Shown piece after piece: positions 20,116-30,123 of a stretch of 64,000 nt of DNA. A program made the position numbers and the translations under genes. The stretch comes from Bacteroidota bacterium. Lineage in GTDB: Bacteria > Bacteroidota > Ignavibacteria > UBA10030 > UBA8401. The stretch spans positions 1 through 64,000 of the forward strand of contig JAQCAB010000008.1 in assembly GCA_027622375.1 (NCBI GenBank). The letters are read 5' to 3'. Position 1 is the first letter of the stretch, and each line of letters begins with the position of its first letter. Below the pieces are notes generated by a model. It saw nothing but the letters and a program-made list of their open reading frames with translations. It had not been told where the DNA came from and did no database searches.

Positions 20116-20978
20116 ACTACCTTTTTTGCAAATCTGATTGCATCAACAATTTTAGTTACTTGCAACATTTCTTTTACATTATGAACTCGAACTATATTCG
20201 CGCCATTTAAAATTGAACTTGCAACAGATGCAGCATTTCCGAAAATTCTTTTATCAACATCTAAATCTAATATTTTGCCAATAAAACTTTTATTTGAAGT
20301 TCCGATTAAAATTGGACAATTTAATTTTTTAAAAAAACTTAAATTATTCAATAAAGTTAAATTGTGTTCTAAATTTTTACCAAAACCAATTCCGACATCA
20401 ATTATAATTTGAGTTAGCCCAAAACTTTTTGCTTTTTTAATTGAGTTTGAAAGATATTCAAAAACTTCTGTAATTACATTTTGGTATGTGGGATCAAGCT
20501 GCATAGTTTTTGGTGTTCCCTTTATATGCATTGCAACAACAGTCGCATTATATTTTGCAGCAATTTTTGGCAATTCGTTATCAAATGTAAAGCCGGAAAT
20601 ATCATTAACAATTGTTGCGCCACATTTAAGTGCTTCCTCGGCAACTTGAGATTTATAAGTATCAATTGAAATTGGAATATCAGAAATATTTTTAATTTCT
20701 TTAATTACAGGAATAACTCTTTCCAGCTCCTCATCAATTGAAATTACTTCAGCTCCTTCCCCATAATCATTACTTTTTGGGCGAGTTGATTCACCACCAA
20801 TATCAATAATATCTGCACCATCATTTATTATTTGAAGTGCGCAATTTATTGCATCATCTTTTTTTAAATATTTTCCACCATCACTAAACGAGTCGGGAGT
20901 GATATTTAAAACTCCCATTACAAAAGTTTTTTCAGCAAAATTAAATTTTTTGCCGTTTATCAAAAATTCCATAATCAA
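20112..20978 (-). CDS. folP: Dihydropteroate synthase
   Basis: MGVLNITPDSFSDGGKY, DIIDIGGESTRP. Confidence 0.95.
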   Translation of the reverse strand: MIMEFLINGKKFNFAEKTFVMGVLNITPDSFSDGGKYLKKDDAINCALQIINDGADIIDIGGESTRPKSNDYGEGAEVISIDEELERVIPVIKEIKNISDIPISIDTYKSQVAEEALKCGATIVNDISGFTFDNELPKIAAKYNATVVAMHIKGTPKTMQLDPTYQNVITEVFEYLSNSIKKAKSFGLTQIIIDVGIGFGKNLEHNLTLLNNLSFFKKLNCPILIGTSNKSFIGKILDLDVDKRIFGNAASVASSILNGANIVRVHNVKEMLQVTKIVDAIRFAKKVV

Positions 20979-20992
20979 ATGTAAACAAAAAA

Positions 20993-21012
20993 CCCTCTCA
21001 AGTAAGAGAGGG
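20993..21012 (-). terminator. Terminator hairpin closing the Fe-S/microprotein operon
   Basis: CCCTCTC-AAGTAA-GAGAGGG flanked by A-rich/T-rich runs. Confidence 0.75.
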
Positions 21013-21020
21013 CTTATTTA

Positions 21021-21125
21021 TTAAGAATTAACTTTTTTATTCTTGAGTAAAGCCTTTAATTTAGTTTTCCTTTTTTGTTTTTTCTTAAGATGCTTTTTTG
21101 CAACTTTTTTTGATCTTTTGTTCAT
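21021..21125 (-). CDS. Small highly basic protein, 34 aa
   Basis: MNKRSKKVAKKHLKKKQKRKTKLKALLKNKKVNS*; SD AAGGA upstream; terminator directly downstream; below the ORF-track length cut-off. Confidence 0.6.
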   Translation of the reverse strand: MNKRSKKVAKKHLKKKQKRKTKLKALLKNKKVNS

Positions 21126-21136
21126 TTATTTTTCCT

Positions 21137-21331
21137 TTATGGTTCGCTGCATGAGTGATAAAACCCGCAATTGGGGCATATTAATTTACATTTTTTGCTG
21201 ATTAACTCATTTCCGCAATTTACACAATATTGCCAAAAATGAGATTCGGTTTTAATTTCTTTTTCTTTTGATGGATTTAACAATGAACTAATTTTTTTTA
21301 TTTCGGTATTGAAATAATTTTTTTCAGTCAT
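21137..21331 (-). CDS. Small zinc-ribbon protein, 64 aa
   Basis: Start refined to ATG at 21331 (TAATG junction); CVNCGNELISKKCKLICPNCGFYHSC. Confidence 0.7.
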   Translation of the reverse strand: MTEKNYFNTEIKKISSLLNPSKEKEIKTESHFWQYCVNCGNELISKKCKLICPNCGFYHSCSEP

Positions 21332-21678
21332 TACATATTTAATGTTAATCGTGCTTCTTCGGTCATCATAGATGGACTCCATCTCGGTTCCCAAACAACT
21401 TCAACATTTACATTTTTAACATCTTTTACTGTCATTGTTTTTTCTTTTACATCAATTGGTAAACTTTGAGCTGCCGGGCACATTGGCGAAGTTAAAGTCA
21501 TTTTAATATCAACATCACCAGTTGGTTTTACATCAATAATATAAATTAATCCCAACTCATAAATATTTACCGGGATTTCAGGATCAAAACAAGTCTTAAT
21601 TTTATTGACAATTTCTTCTTGAATTAAAATAATATCAATTCCATTTAATTGTGATTCTTGATTTTGAATTTCACTCAT
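21331..21678 (-). CDS. MIP18/DUF59-family Fe-S assembly protein (SufT/PaaD-like)
   Basis: CFDPEIPVNIYELGLIYIIDV...TLTSPMCPAAQSLP...VVWEPRWSPSMMTEEARL. Confidence 0.88.
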   Translation of the reverse strand: MSEIQNQESQLNGIDIILIQEEIVNKIKTCFDPEIPVNIYELGLIYIIDVKPTGDVDIKMTLTSPMCPAAQSLPIDVKEKTMTVKDVKNVNVEVVWEPRWSPSMMTEEARLTLNM

Positions 21679-21680
21679 TT

Positions 21681-22130
21681 TTATTCCGTTGTAACAGTTT
21701 CATGGATTTCAGATAATACTCCATTTAGAGCATGCCAAGATAAACTTGCGCATTTTACTCTTGCTGGAAATTCTGATACACCACTTAATGCAAATAAACT
21801 TCCAAGTTCATCTTCATTAATTGAATTTGATTTTCCTGTAAAAATAAGATGCATTTTATTAAACAAGTTTTTTGAAAACTCGATTGATTGATTTACAACT
21901 GAACTTGTCATTAAAGATGACGAGGCTTTTGAAATTGCACAGCCGACACCTTCAAAACCAATATTTTTTATTTTACCATCTTCAATCAATAAATAAATTG
22001 TGTATTGATCTCCACAAAGAGGATTGCGCGCTTCAATTTTACGATTGTAATTTTCTAATTTTTTAAAATAACGAGGATTTTTATTGTGATCTAAAATTAC
22101 TTCCTGATATAATTCATTCAAGTTGCTCAT
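21681..22130 (-). CDS. sufU: SUF system NifU-like scaffold
   Basis: LDHNKNPRYF, NPLCGDQ, GVGCAISKASSSLM, RVKCASLSWHAL. Confidence 0.92.
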   Translation of the reverse strand: MSNLNELYQEVILDHNKNPRYFKKLENYNRKIEARNPLCGDQYTIYLLIEDGKIKNIGFEGVGCAISKASSSLMTSSVVNQSIEFSKNLFNKMHLIFTGKSNSINEDELGSLFALSGVSEFPARVKCASLSWHALNGVLSEIHETVTTE

Positions 22131-22136
22131 TAAATT

Positions 22137-23396
22137 TTATCCCAAAAATATTTTAATACCTTTTTTTACTGCATCTTCCAAAATATCAACTTCCTCTAAT
22201 GTATTGTAAAATGAGAAAGATGCTCTGGCAGTTCCGGCTATTTTAAAATAATCCATTACAGGTTGCGTGCAATGATGACCTGCGCGAACTGCAACACCTT
22301 CTTGATCCAAAATTGTGCCAACATCATGTGCGTGAATATCTGCCATCACAAATGAAACTATACTTGCTTTATTTTTTGATGTGCCGATTATACGAACATT
22401 TTCAAGTTTAGAGAATTTTTCAGTTGCGTAATTAAGCAATTTTGATTCCTGAGTATTTATATTTTCATAACCGAGATTTTGTAAATATTCTACAGCAACT
22501 CCCAAACCAATTGCACCAGCAATATTTGGCGTTCCTGCTTCAAATTTATATGGAAGATCATTATAAATTGTTTTCTCAAAAGTTACCTGAAGAATCATAT
22601 CACCACCTCCTTGATATGGAGGCATCGCTTCTAATAATTTTTCTTTTCCATAAAGAATTCCAATACCGGTTGGAGCGCAAATTTTATGTCCAGAAAAAAC
22701 AAAAAAGTCGCAACCCAAATCTTGAACATCAATCTTTGAATGGCAAACAGATTGTGCACCATCAATTAAAATTGGGATATTATTTTTATGAGCAAGCTCG
22801 ATTACTTTTTTTATTGGATTAATCGTGCCGAGTGAATTTGAAATATGAACTAATGAAATAAATTTTGTTTTTTCATCAATCAAATTATTTACTTCTTCAA
22901 CTTTTAACTCGCCAAATTCATTAATCGGAATAATTTTAATTTTTGCTTTTTTCTCATCACAAACAATTTGCCAAGGAACAATATTTGCATGATGCTCCAT
23001 TAACGAAACAATTACATTATCACCTTCATTTAATTTTGGTTTTACAAATGTGTGTGCAACTAAATTGATAGCTTCGGTTGTACCACGAACATAAATTACT
23101 TCTTTTGAAGATTTTGCATTTATAAAATTTTTAATTTTATCACGGGCTTCTTCATAACTATTTGTAGCAGAATCACTTAAAAAGTGGACACCTCTATGAA
23201 CATTTGAATTTTGTGACTCGTAATATTTTTGAATTGCATCAATTACAACTTTTGGTTTTTGACTTGTAGCTGCATTATCTAAATAAACAAGTGGTTTGCC
23301 ATGGACTTTTGTATTTAAAATTGGAAAATCTTGACGAATTTTTTTTACATCAAAAATTTGATTTTCACTTTTACTATTTTGAATAAATTGATGCAT
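22137..23396 (-). CDS. sufS: Cysteine desulfurase, SufS type
   Basis: SGHKICAPTGIGILYGK PLP lysine, RAGHHCTQPVM catalytic Cys. Confidence 0.94.
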   Translation of the reverse strand: MHQFIQNSKSENQIFDVKKIRQDFPILNTKVHGKPLVYLDNAATSQKPKVVIDAIQKYYESQNSNVHRGVHFLSDSATNSYEEARDKIKNFINAKSSKEVIYVRGTTEAINLVAHTFVKPKLNEGDNVIVSLMEHHANIVPWQIVCDEKKAKIKIIPINEFGELKVEEVNNLIDEKTKFISLVHISNSLGTINPIKKVIELAHKNNIPILIDGAQSVCHSKIDVQDLGCDFFVFSGHKICAPTGIGILYGKEKLLEAMPPYQGGGDMILQVTFEKTIYNDLPYKFEAGTPNIAGAIGLGVAVEYLQNLGYENINTQESKLLNYATEKFSKLENVRIIGTSKNKASIVSFVMADIHAHDVGTILDQEGVAVRAGHHCTQPVMDYFKIAGTARASFSFYNTLEEVDILEDAVKKGIKIFLG

Positions 23397-23404
23397 AGTT
23401 TAAT

Positions 23405-24778
23405 TTAATGATAATGTGCAATAATTGGCAACGAAATATTTCCGTGGCACTTTTCAAGTTTACTAACAACTAAATTATCTACGAATCTTCTAAGATTTAA
23501 ATTTTCAATTGTTTCGGTAACTGCGCTTGCAAAACCTAAAGCAAATAAAGCTTCTGCTGATTTCGGAGAAATACCGCGGCTTTTTAAATAAAATAGTGCG
23601 TTCGCATCAATTCCACCAACTGTTCCTCCATGCGTACATTTTACATCATCAGCAAAAATTTCAAGTTGTGGTTTTGTATCGATAGTTGCATTATCTGAAA
23701 GCAATAAATTATTATTTGTTTGTTTTGAATCAGTTTTTTGAGCCGCACTGTGTACATAAACTTTCCCATTAAATACTGAATGAGAATTATCATATAAAAT
23801 TCCTTTAAAAACTTCCCGGCTTGTACAATTGGGTTGTGTATGCTCAATAAATGTGTGATTATCAATTAATTGTTTTGCAGTTGAAATATATAGACCATTC
23901 ATATTTGTATCTGAATTTTCACCAAACAATTTTAACGCCATTTGATTTCTTGAAATACTTGAACCAGCAGAAAAAGCAAATGAGAAAAATTTGCTGCTTG
24001 TTTTTTGAGAAACTGAAATATTTGCAATATGATAATTTTCGTCAACTTCATTTTGAATTTTTAAATAATTACAAATTGAATTTTCATCTAAATATATTTC
24101 AGTGAATATATTTGTCAAATTTTTATTTGAATTATTAGTTACGAATTGTTCTACAAAATCTAGCGAAGCATTATTTTTTATAACTATAATATTTCTTGGT
24201 GAAATTAATTGAGGAATATTTTCCTGATTTTGACTGATGTAAATTAATTCAATTGGTTTACTTAAAATTACATTTTCTTTAATTTTTATAAAGACTCCAG
24301 AATCAAATAAAGAAGTATTTAAAGCTGCAAATGAATTTGCTTCTAAGTCAATATTTTTGCTAAAATAATTTTCAACTTCACTAGGGAATAATTTAATTGC
24401 ATCTTTAATTGAATTTACAATTACACCTTCTTCTTTTGGTGGATTGGATAAATTTTGAAGATATTTTCCATTTACAAAAACCAGATAATAAGAATCTGAA
24501 ATTATATATTTATAAATACTTTGTTTGCTGTAATTAAGGAATTCTTTATTGCTGGAAGTTTCGAAATTTAATTTTGTTATTGAATTTATATTTGTGTACC
24601 TCCACTCTTCATTTTTTTGAGATGGAAAACCAAGTTTTTGAAAACTTTTTAAAGAATTTTCACGAATTGTTTTAAGCCAATTTGGTTCTGAAGCAAAACC
24701 ATTTTCAGAAAATATTTTAAATTTATTTAGAATATTTTCAATTGGAGAAGACAGGCTATCAGTAACTTTATTGTTCAT
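23405..24778 (-). CDS. sufD: Fe-S assembly protein SufD
   Basis: 457 aa; SufBD core (HGGTVGGIDANALFYLKSRGIS); adjacent to sufC. Confidence 0.93.
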   Translation of the reverse strand: MNNKVTDSLSSPIENILNKFKIFSENGFASEPNWLKTIRENSLKSFQKLGFPSQKNEEWRYTNINSITKLNFETSSNKEFLNYSKQSIYKYIISDSYYLVFVNGKYLQNLSNPPKEEGVIVNSIKDAIKLFPSEVENYFSKNIDLEANSFAALNTSLFDSGVFIKIKENVILSKPIELIYISQNQENIPQLISPRNIIVIKNNASLDFVEQFVTNNSNKNLTNIFTEIYLDENSICNYLKIQNEVDENYHIANISVSQKTSSKFFSFAFSAGSSISRNQMALKLFGENSDTNMNGLYISTAKQLIDNHTFIEHTQPNCTSREVFKGILYDNSHSVFNGKVYVHSAAQKTDSKQTNNNLLLSDNATIDTKPQLEIFADDVKCTHGGTVGGIDANALFYLKSRGISPKSAEALFALGFASAVTETIENLNLRRFVDNLVVSKLEKCHGNISLPIIAHYH

Positions 24779-25542
24779 TAAACTGAAACTCCATTTTCAA
24801 CTTCAACTTTAATTTTATCGTAACCAAATTCTTCAAGTTCAAGCGCTAATTCTTTTCCGCCTGATTTAACAATTTTACCATTCATTAAAACATGAACAAA
24901 ATCAGGCACTATATAGTTTAATAACCTTTGATAATGGGTCACAACTATGATTGATCGGTTTGAATTTCGAAGTTTATTAACGCCACCGGCAACAATTTTT
25001 AAAGCATCAATATCAAGCCCTGAATCTGTTTCATCTAAAATTGCGAGTTTTGGTTCAAGCACAGCCATTTGAAGAATTTCGTTTCGTTTTTTTTCTCCGC
25101 CTGAATATCCTTGATTAACTGGGCGGTTGATAAATGATTCATCCATTTCCACCAACTTCATTTTTTCACGTATTAATTTTAAAAATTCAAAAGCATCAAG
25201 TGGCTCTTGTCCACGAGATTTTCTAATTTCGTTTAATCCAGTTTTTAGAAAGTAGCTGTTGCTTACTCCGGGAATTTCTATTGGATATTGAAACGCAAGA
25301 AATATTCCAGCTTGAGCTCGTTTTTCTGCTTCCAATTCACTTAAATCATTTCCTTCATATTTTATTTCTCCCTCCAAAATTTGATAAGCGGGATGGCCAG
25401 CTAAAAGTTGAGCCAATGTACTTTTTCCTGAACCATTTGGTCCCATTATTGCATGAACTTCGCCCGGATTTACATTTAATGTAATTCCATTTAATATTTT
25501 TTTACCAGATATTGATGCATGCAGATTATTAATTTGTAACAT
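24778..25542 (-). CDS. sufC: Fe-S assembly ATPase SufC
   Basis: [46 protein letters not shown]. Confidence 0.95.
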   Translation of the reverse strand: MLQINNLHASISGKKILNGITLNVNPGEVHAIMGPNGSGKSTLAQLLAGHPAYQILEGEIKYEGNDLSELEAEKRAQAGIFLAFQYPIEIPGVSNSYFLKTGLNEIRKSRGQEPLDAFEFLKLIREKMKLVEMDESFINRPVNQGYSGGEKKRNEILQMAVLEPKLAILDETDSGLDIDALKIVAGGVNKLRNSNRSIIVVTHYQRLLNYIVPDFVHVLMNGKIVKSGGKELALELEEFGYDKIKVEVENGVSV

Positions 25543-25566
25543 TATTTTCCTTTTTTATAAATATAA

Positions 25567-27000
25567 TTAACCGACACTTCCCTCAAGACTGATGCCGAGC
25601 AATTTTTGTGCTTCAACGGCAAACTCCATTGGAAGATTTTTAAAAACTTCTTTTGCAAATCCATTTACGATCATCGAAATAGCATTTTCAGTATTTAACC
25701 CACGCTGTTTGCAATAAAATATTTGATCTTCACCAATTTTTGAGGTTGAAGCTTCATGCTCAACATTTGAAGTTGTATTTTTTACTTCGATATAAGGGAA
25801 TGTATTTGCAGAACATTTATTACCCATCAACATAGAATCACATTGCGTGTAATTTCGTGAGTTGCTTGCATTTTTACCAATTCTAACTAAACCGCGATAT
25901 GTATTATCTCCATAACCGGCTGAAATGCCTTTTGAAATAATTGTGCTTTTTGTGTTTTTTCCGATATGAATCATTTTTGTACCAGTATCTGCTTGCTGAT
26001 GATTATTTACAACAGCAACAGAATAAAATTCACCAATAGAATTTTCTCCATTTAAAATTACACTCGGATACTTCCAAGTAATTGCAGAACCAGTTTCAAC
26101 TTGAGTCCAACTAATTTTAGAATTTTTACCGGCACAATTTCCACGTTTTGTAACAAAATTATAAATTCCACCTTTTCCATCTTTATCACCTGCATACCAA
26201 TTTTGAACCGTAGAATATTTTACTTCACCATCTTCCAAAGCAATTAATTCCACAACAGCTGCGTGCAATTGATTTGTATCTCTTATAGGTGCTGTGCAAC
26301 CTTCGAGATAACTTACTTTCGCGCCTTTATCAGCAATAATTAAAGTTCGTTCAAATTGGCCTGTCTCAGCCGCGTTAATTCTAAAATAAGTTGATAATTC
26401 CATTGGACATTTAACACCGGGCGGGATATAACAGAATGAGCCATCACTGAAAACTGCAGAATTTAAAGTTGCAAAATAATTATCAGTATATGGAACAACC
26501 GAGCCCATATATTTTTTTACTAAATCGGGATGATCTTTTACAGCTTCTGAAAATGAACAGAAAATTATTCCGAGTTCATTTAATTTTTCTTTATAAGTAG
26601 TTGCGACTGAAACACTATCAAAAATTACATCAACTGCAACACCAGTTAAACGTTTTTGTTCTGTTAAAGAGATTCCAAGTTTTTCGTAAGTTTTTAATAA
26701 TTCGGGATCAACTTGATCCAAACCTTCAAGATTGGGTTTTGTTTTTGGCGCTGAATAATAAAAAATATTATTGTAATCTATTTTTTGATATTTAACATTT
26801 GGCCAAGTTGGTTCTTCCATTGTAAGCCAATATCGATATGCTTTTAATCGCCATTCAAGCATCCATTCAGGTTCATTTTTTTTAGAAGAAATTATTTTAA
26901 CAATATCTTCATTCAAACCTCGAGGAATAGTTTCTTCCTCGATATTGGTTACAAAACCATATTCATATTCTTTATTAACTAATTGTTCTATTGTTTGCAT
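25567..27000 (-). CDS. sufB: Fe-S assembly protein SufB
   Basis: 477 aa; [46 protein letters not shown]-like block. Confidence 0.95.
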   Translation of the reverse strand: MQTIEQLVNKEYEYGFVTNIEEETIPRGLNEDIVKIISSKKNEPEWMLEWRLKAYRYWLTMEEPTWPNVKYQKIDYNNIFYYSAPKTKPNLEGLDQVDPELLKTYEKLGISLTEQKRLTGVAVDVIFDSVSVATTYKEKLNELGIIFCSFSEAVKDHPDLVKKYMGSVVPYTDNYFATLNSAVFSDGSFCYIPPGVKCPMELSTYFRINAAETGQFERTLIIADKGAKVSYLEGCTAPIRDTNQLHAAVVELIALEDGEVKYSTVQNWYAGDKDGKGGIYNFVTKRGNCAGKNSKISWTQVETGSAITWKYPSVILNGENSIGEFYSVAVVNNHQQADTGTKMIHIGKNTKSTIISKGISAGYGDNTYRGLVRIGKNASNSRNYTQCDSMLMGNKCSANTFPYIEVKNTTSNVEHEASTSKIGEDQIFYCKQRGLNTENAISMIVNGFAKEVFKNLPMEFAVEAQKLLGISLEGSVG

Positions 27001-27009
27001 TATAATTTA

Positions 27010-27381
27010 TTAAACTCCAAATGAAGTTCCACAACCACATGTTTTTTTAGCTTGTGGATTTTGAAAAAGAAATCCTCTTCCATTTAAACCATCAGTAAAA
27101 TCTAAAGTAGTTCCAGCTAAATGAAACATACTTTTTTGATCTATAAATATTTTTTGTCCGCCAATTTCTAATAAGTGATCATCTTCTTTTTCTTTTTCTT
27201 CGTACGAAAGCACATAAGTTAACCCTGAGCATCCTCCACCTTTAACACCAACTCTTAATCCATTTGTTATAGGCATATTATGTTTTTCTTTTATACTTTT
27301 TATTTCTGCAAGTGCTCGCTCAGTTACAAATATTTCTTCATTATAAATTTGAGAATCAGTTATTTTACCTTCTATTTCCAT
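27010..27381 (-). CDS. A-type iron-sulfur carrier (IscA/HesB family)
   Basis: LRVGVKGGGCSGLTYVLSYEE ... KKTCGCGTSF. Confidence 0.93.
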   Translation of the reverse strand: MEIEGKITDSQIYNEEIFVTERALAEIKSIKEKHNMPITNGLRVGVKGGGCSGLTYVLSYEEKEKEDDHLLEIGGQKIFIDQKSMFHLAGTTLDFTDGLNGRGFLFQNPQAKKTCGCGTSFGV

Positions 27382-27396
27382 AGTAGCTCCTTTTTT

Positions 27397-27681
27397 TTAA
27401 TTTGCTTTTTTAGGTTGAACAAACTCAGAATAATTTAAAACCCAAGTATTGTTACTAATTTTTTTTAAAATGTTTAATTTCTCATAAAATTTTACAACTT
27501 CTATTGCGATCTTCTCGGCCTCACCATAATTTGTTTTAATTTTTTTAAATTCTAAAAAATCAATTATCCCGTAATGCACATCTCTAAAAAATAAATTTGA
27601 AAGATGAAATAGCGGAAACATTTTTTTTAGGAAGTGGAGAAATTCAATTTTATTATTTGTAATGGTTAATGTTTTTTCCAT
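27397..27681 (-). CDS. Hypothetical protein, 94 aa, inside the Fe-S assembly operon
   Basis: Intact ORF between iscA-like and iscS-like genes on the same strand; no family recognised. Confidence 0.7.
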   Translation of the reverse strand: MEKTLTITNNKIEFLHFLKKMFPLFHLSNLFFRDVHYGIIDFLEFKKIKTNYGEAEKIAIEVVKFYEKLNILKKISNNTWVLNYSEFVQPKKAN

Positions 27682-27682
27682 T

Positions 27683-28870
27683 TTAATTATTAGAAATATT
27701 TGTGTGTGAAATAATGTGGGTTGAACTATTTTGTAATTCTTTAATTGCGTTAATCAAACTATCAGCTGCTTCAATAATTTCTTTTTCAGTATTCATTTTA
27801 CTAAAACCAAATCGAGCAGAAGATTCAATCTCATTTTTGTTTAAACCAATTGCGTTTAATACATGCGAAATATTTCCATCCATTGTTGAACATGCAGCAT
27901 GAGTTGAAAATGCAACACTTTTAACTTTTCTCATCAGGTTTTTAATTTTGATATTCGGAATTGTAATATTCGAATTATTTACAAGCCGTGAATTTATATT
28001 TCCATTTATTTTAATACCATCAATTAATTGTAATTTTGTTTCAAACTTATCACGTAAATTTTTTACAAAGTTTGAATTTGTAAGCAATTCAGATTTTGCA
28101 ATCTCAGCAGCTTTTCCAAATCCAACAATAGCAGGCACATTTAAAGTTCCGGAGCGAATATTTTTTTCGTGACCACCCCCATCAATTAAAGCTGAAATAA
28201 GAATTTTTGGAGTTGTTTGTTTTATAAATAATGCACCAATCCCTTTTGGACCATGAATTTTATGAGATGTAAAAGACATTAAATCAATATTTAATTCACG
28301 AACATCAACATTCAATTGTCCGATTACTTGTGTTGCATCAGTGTGTAGTAAAACTCCTTTTGAATGGCAAATATCAGAAATTTTTTGGATCTGTTGAATT
28401 GTACCAATCTCATTATTTCCAAAAATTATTGAGACAAGAATTGTTTTATCAGTGATTGAATTTTGTAATTCCAGAAGATCAATCATTCCAGTCTTATCAA
28501 CAGAAAGATATGTAACTATAATTCCTTTTTGTTCAAGTTTTTTACAAACATCAATAATGGATGAATGTTCAATTTTTGTAGTTATAATGTGATTGCCTTG
28601 AGATTTATATGAATCAACAATTCCCTTCAAAGCTAAATTATTAGATTCAGTTGCTCCACTTGTAAAAATAATTTCTTCGTCAGATGAATTAATTAATACA
28701 GCAATTTTTTTTCTTGCAATTGAAATTGCTTCGCTTGAAACATATCCAAAATAATGTTGACTTGCGGAGTTGCCATAATTATTTGTTAAAAAAGGCATCA
28801 TCGCATCCAAAACTTTTGGATCCAATTTAGTTGTAGAATGGTTATCAAGATATGTTGGCTCTTTAAACAA
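27683..28870 (-). CDS. Cysteine desulfurase, IscS/NifS type
   Basis: YLDNHSTTKLDPKVLDAMMPF, SFTSHKIHGPKGIGALFI, STHAACSTMDG. Confidence 0.92.
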   Translation of the reverse strand: MFKEPTYLDNHSTTKLDPKVLDAMMPFLTNNYGNSASQHYFGYVSSEAISIARKKIAVLINSSDEEIIFTSGATESNNLALKGIVDSYKSQGNHIITTKIEHSSIIDVCKKLEQKGIIVTYLSVDKTGMIDLLELQNSITDKTILVSIIFGNNEIGTIQQIQKISDICHSKGVLLHTDATQVIGQLNVDVRELNIDLMSFTSHKIHGPKGIGALFIKQTTPKILISALIDGGGHEKNIRSGTLNVPAIVGFGKAAEIAKSELLTNSNFVKNLRDKFETKLQLIDGIKINGNINSRLVNNSNITIPNIKIKNLMRKVKSVAFSTHAACSTMDGNISHVLNAIGLNKNEIESSARFGFSKMNTEKEIIEAADSLINAIKELQNSSTHIISHTNISNN

Positions 28871-29261
28871 TTTCTGAAACCTTTAAATTTATAAAAGTTG
28901 ATTCTAAATTTTTTTGAACTTTATGCAACGGATCACGAATTGTACAATTTTGATGTATTGAACAATTCTCTAATCCTTCGTCAATACATTGAACAATTCC
29001 CGGAATATGACCTTCAATAGCTTGAATCACACTCATCACTGAAATATTATTTGCACTTCCAGCTAGTTTATATCCTCCACGAATTCCTTGATGAGAAATA
29101 ATTATTTTTGTTTTGGCTAATTTTTGCATCACTTTTGCAAGCAAATCAAAAGGAATTTGATAATGCGTTGCAATTTCTTTAGCAGTGGTGATTGTATCAA
29201 CCAACGCCATGTGCCGAAGCGCAATTAAACCATATTCAACTTTTTTAGATAACTTAAACAT
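28863..29261 (-). CDS. Rrf2-family transcriptional regulator (IscR-like)
   Basis: VEYGLIALRHMALVDTITTAKEIATHYQIPFDLLAKVMQKL; Cys cluster CIDEGLENCSIHQNC. Confidence 0.92.
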   Translation of the reverse strand: MFKLSKKVEYGLIALRHMALVDTITTAKEIATHYQIPFDLLAKVMQKLAKTKIIISHQGIRGGYKLAGSANNISVMSVIQAIEGHIPGIVQCIDEGLENCSIHQNCTIRDPLHKVQKNLESTFINLKVSEIV

Positions 29262-29270
29262 TATTAATAC

Positions 29271-29283
29271 GACTTATTAAGTC
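29271..29283. promoter_or_regulatory. Putative Rrf2/IscR-type operator (GACTTA-A-TAAGTC)
   Basis: Perfect 6-bp inverted repeat about 10 nt upstream of the Rrf2 start; contains GACT-N5-AGTC. Confidence 0.5.
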
Positions 29284-29341
29284 CGTGAGTTTTGCCTTTA
29301 TTTTATGGTACTAATATAAGAATTAATAAACAGAATTTCAA

Positions 29342-30079
29342 TCAAATAGATTTGCTAAATAAATATAAAGCAAATCCAATAATTATTAAACCTAGTCCTA
29401 AATTGATTGATTGTTTCGGAATTTTAGTAATTAATTTTGCTCCAATTAATGATCCCAAAACAGCGCCTGATGCAACTGGAATAGCTAAATTAATTTGAAT
29501 ATTTGAATTATAAATATGAGTTAACAGAGCAAAGAATGAAGTGATTGCTAAAATAAATTGTGAAGTTGCAATTGAATTAATAAGTGGTAAACCTAAATAA
29601 TGAGCAAGTAGTGGAGTAAAAATAATTCCACCACCGATACCACTTGTACTTGTAATTATTCCAACAAAAAATAAAATTAATGAAAGTACTTTTGGATTAA
29701 TTTCGGAATGTGTTTCTTCAAATAAAGATTTTTTATAAATCAGAATTGCAAATAAAAATAAAAGCAAACTAAAAATTTGATTGAACAAATTAATTGGAAT
29801 TATTCCCACTATAAATGATCCCAAAAGTGAACCTGGAATTGTAGTTACTAAAATTCGAAATGCAATTTCGAAATTAATTCTTTTTTGAGAATTATTATAA
29901 ATACTTGCTACCGCAGATGAAATAACAATTGCAAAAAAGGAAGTGCCAACTGCAAATCTTGGTTCAATAGAATTAAAAGAGATTAAAACACTGACAATAA
30001 TTATTCCCCCACCAATTCCAAAAAATGAACCAACAAGTCCAGCAAAAAATCCTGTTAAAATAAATTCGTAAAATTGCAT
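29342..30079 (-). CDS. TSUP (TauE/SafE) family transporter
   Basis: GFFAGLVGSFFGIGGGIIIV and ITSTSGIGGGIIFTPLL duplicated signature. Confidence 0.88.
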   Translation of the reverse strand: MQFYEFILTGFFAGLVGSFFGIGGGIIIVSVLISFNSIEPRFAVGTSFFAIVISSAVASIYNNSQKRINFEIAFRILVTTIPGSLLGSFIVGIIPINLFNQIFSLLLFLFAILIYKKSLFEETHSEINPKVLSLILFFVGIITSTSGIGGGIIFTPLLAHYLGLPLINSIATSQFILAITSFFALLTHIYNSNIQINLAIPVASGAVLGSLIGAKLITKIPKQSINLGLGLIIIGFALYLFSKSI

Positions 30080-30123
30080 TCTAACTTAATTGTTTTACAA
30101 AATTTTTATAAATATTTTCAGAA

